NCBI GenBank assembly: GCA_938003565.1
Contig: CALKYB010000173.1
Location: forward strand, 1-6,692
Length of the DNA: 6,692 nt
DNA from: an uncultured bacterium
Lineage (GTDB): Bacteria > Bdellovibrionota_C > UBA2361 > SZUA-149 > CALKYB01
Direction of reading: 5' to 3'
A model generated the notes under the pieces. The model was not told the origin of the DNA. It did no database searches and was given only the letters and a program-made list of their open reading frames with translations. Of this stretch, positions 5,693-6,692 are shown piece after piece (positions within the stretch are counted from its first letter, which is position 1; every line of letters starts with the position of its first letter). Both the position numbers and the translations under genes were made by a program.

Positions 5693-5732
5693 GTAAGGGG
5701 TGATATTAAAAAAAATTGGCTGTTGCGCTGGT

Positions 5733-6692
5733 CTAGACAGGTGTTGAGGCAGTTAGTTTGATTCTACCCACGGTGTAATCCATGAGTTCTATTAAGGCAG
5801 ATTTTGAGGCTTGATCAATATTATTCGAGCGAATTTGATTAAGTAGGCTAGTTGCTTTGGTATAGGATTCCTCGATTTTGTTTATACAGTCACTGAAGAC
5901 TGGGGAAGATAGAAGATAGGACTTTGTTTCTTGAATGTCATTTTCAGAATAAGATTTTTGTTGGAAGAACTGCTTTGCTTTTTCTTCTTCTCGAGTCAGC
6001 CATAAAATATTAACTAAAGTGGGTACTCTTTGTTTTAGGTCTACACCTCCAGGTTTACCTAACAAGTTTTTATCGGCTGAAATATCTAGGACATCGTCTA
6101 CCATTTGAAAAAGAAGACCTAACTCTCGACCAAACTTTCTCATCGTTTCAACATCTTCTTTATCGGAGGCACAGAAATATGCACCAGTGGTTGTAGCTAA
6201 AGCGAAAAGAGAAGCGGTCTTGCCAGAGATTATTCTGATATACTCATCAAAATCCACATGCCGCTCGGGAGCTATATGGCCTTCCAACAACTCTCCTTCG
6301 GTTAGTCTAACACAGGCGTTTTCTGTCTCTTCAACGATGAAAAGGTCTCCTAGTTTGGCGCACAAGCCAAAAGCTCTAACAAGTAGGAAGTCTCCGGTTA
6401 ATAGTGTAGGCGTTTGCCCAAATTTTTTAAAAGCCGATTCACTATTTCTTCTGACCAGGGATTCGTCAATGATATCGTCATGAAGCAAGGTCGCCATATG
6501 GATTAACTCAATTCCGGCAGCTGTAGTGAGTAGTTCCTTTGGCGGGGTAGGAGCAGAGAAAAGTTTAGCTGTAAGCAAGCATAACAATGGCCTTACTCTT
6601 TTTCCACCCAGTTCCAGAAGATACTGGGATATTGTCGTGAGCTCTTCGGCATCGGAGTCAAAACAAGAGGCGATAATTTTTTCCACTTCAAT
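5733..6692 (-). CDS. Long-chain-type trans-polyprenyl diphosphate synthase, 5'-truncated by window edge
   Basis: Cytoplasmic enzyme that adds isopentenyl diphosphate units to an allylic diphosphate, making the side chain of respiratory quinones or a similar polyprenyl chain. Numbering from the GTG at 6686: GGKRVRP (27-33), first aspartate-rich motif DDIID (70-74) in IELIHMATLLHDDIIDES, TGDFLLVRAF (97-106), SGKTASLF (154-161), second motif QMVDDVLD (194-201), and GVDLKQRVPTL. Ala65, five residues before the first motif, is small, as in long-chain synthases of the IspB/HepT type rather than farnesyl or geranylgeranyl synthases, so the product is probably C30 or longer (inference). GGKR lies about 20 residues nearer the start than in typical relatives, and the frame stays open to 6692 (Ile-Glu before the GTG), so the true start is outside the window. 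Both catalytic motifs are intact. A gap of 266 bases separates it from the DUF971 gene. Confidence 0.93.
   Translation of the reverse strand: MEVEKIIASCFDSDAEELTTISQYLLELGGKRVRPLLCLLTAKLFSAPTPPKELLTTAAGIELIHMATLLHDDIIDESLVRRNSESAFKKFGQTPTLLTGDFLLVRAFGLCAKLGDLFIVEETENACVRLTEGELLEGHIAPERHVDFDEYIRIISGKTASLFALATTTGAYFCASDKEDVETMRKFGRELGLLFQMVDDVLDISADKNLLGKPGGVDLKQRVPTLVNILWLTREEEKAKQFFQQKSYSENDIQETKSYLLSSPVFSDCINKIEESYTKATSLLNQIRSNNIDQASKSALIELMDYTVGRIKLTASTPV

Noticed and set aside
5700..5732. Run of 8 T on the minus strand just after the polyprenyl synthase stop, as an intrinsic terminator
   Set aside because: The preceding CAGCGCAACAGCC does not form a clean GC stem by eye; left uncalled although weak termination is possible.
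5486..5761. Plus-strand 91-codon open frame with TTG start in the gap between the DUF971 and polyprenyl synthase genes
   Set aside because: No ribosome binding site, no recognisable domain, and its end overlaps the 3' end of the polyprenyl synthase gene on the other strand.
1..6692. CRISPR array, tRNA/rRNA genes, insertion sequences or prophage genes
   Set aside because: Looked for regularly spaced repeats, cloverleaf-type sequences and transposase or phage motifs on both strands and found none.

Overview
The window holds seven protein genes, all of them recognisable to family level. Two run off the edges: hemL at the left and a polyprenyl diphosphate synthase at the right. The DNA is moderately AT-rich. 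Non-ATG starts with good ribosome binding sites occur (TTG for mglB, GTG for mglA). An MglA/MglB pair beside a receiver-PATAN protein points to a Gram-negative bacterium of the broad deltaproteobacterial type (Myxococcota, Bdellovibrionota, SAR324 or a relative), but this is inference from family distribution and no marker here fixes the taxon. I see no rRNA, tRNA, CRISPR array, transposase or phage gene.

Layout. 1-1184 (+): 3' part of hemL, glutamate-1-semialdehyde aminomutase (tetrapyrrole synthesis). It converges, with only 4 bases between stop codons, on an mglB-mglA pair read on the minus strand (2506 to 1189). mglA encodes a Ras-like polarity GTPase with all its diagnostic motifs. mglB encodes its Roadblock/LC7 regulator, carrying long tails at both ends. 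A 378-base intergenic region separates mglB from a divergent plus-strand gene (2885-3580) for a receiver domain fused to a PATAN (DUF4388) domain. From 3746 to the right edge everything is on the minus strand: a DUF1343/NamZ-type exo-N-acetylmuramidase without a signal peptide, a small DUF971 protein, and a long-chain-type polyprenyl diphosphate synthase. The gaps there (119 and 266 bases) and promoter-like sequences suggest separate transcription units.

How the genes may work together. The central block looks like a cell-polarity or surface-motility module: a GTPase switch (MglA), its GAP/scaffold (MglB), and a two-domain regulator of the kind that controls type IV pili or polarity elsewhere. 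The most interesting detail is that this receiver has lost the expected phospho-acceptor aspartate (Ser52 there), the conserved lysine (Met102), and one acidic-pocket residue (Asn9). It is therefore probably a phosphorylation-independent pseudo-receiver. The right-hand genes are housekeeping: cell-wall fragment turnover, an unassigned DUF971 protein, and isoprenoid quinone side-chain or polyprenyl carrier synthesis.

The non-coding parts hold three things worth a look: a 17-bp dyad over the NamZ promoter, a 10-bp perfect inverted repeat straddling a TTGACA promoter upstream of the DUF971 gene, and a GC-rich patch with pairing potential between the converging PATAN and NamZ genes. Nothing here amounts to a clear new system. 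The pseudo-receiver-PATAN/mglBA arrangement is the best candidate.
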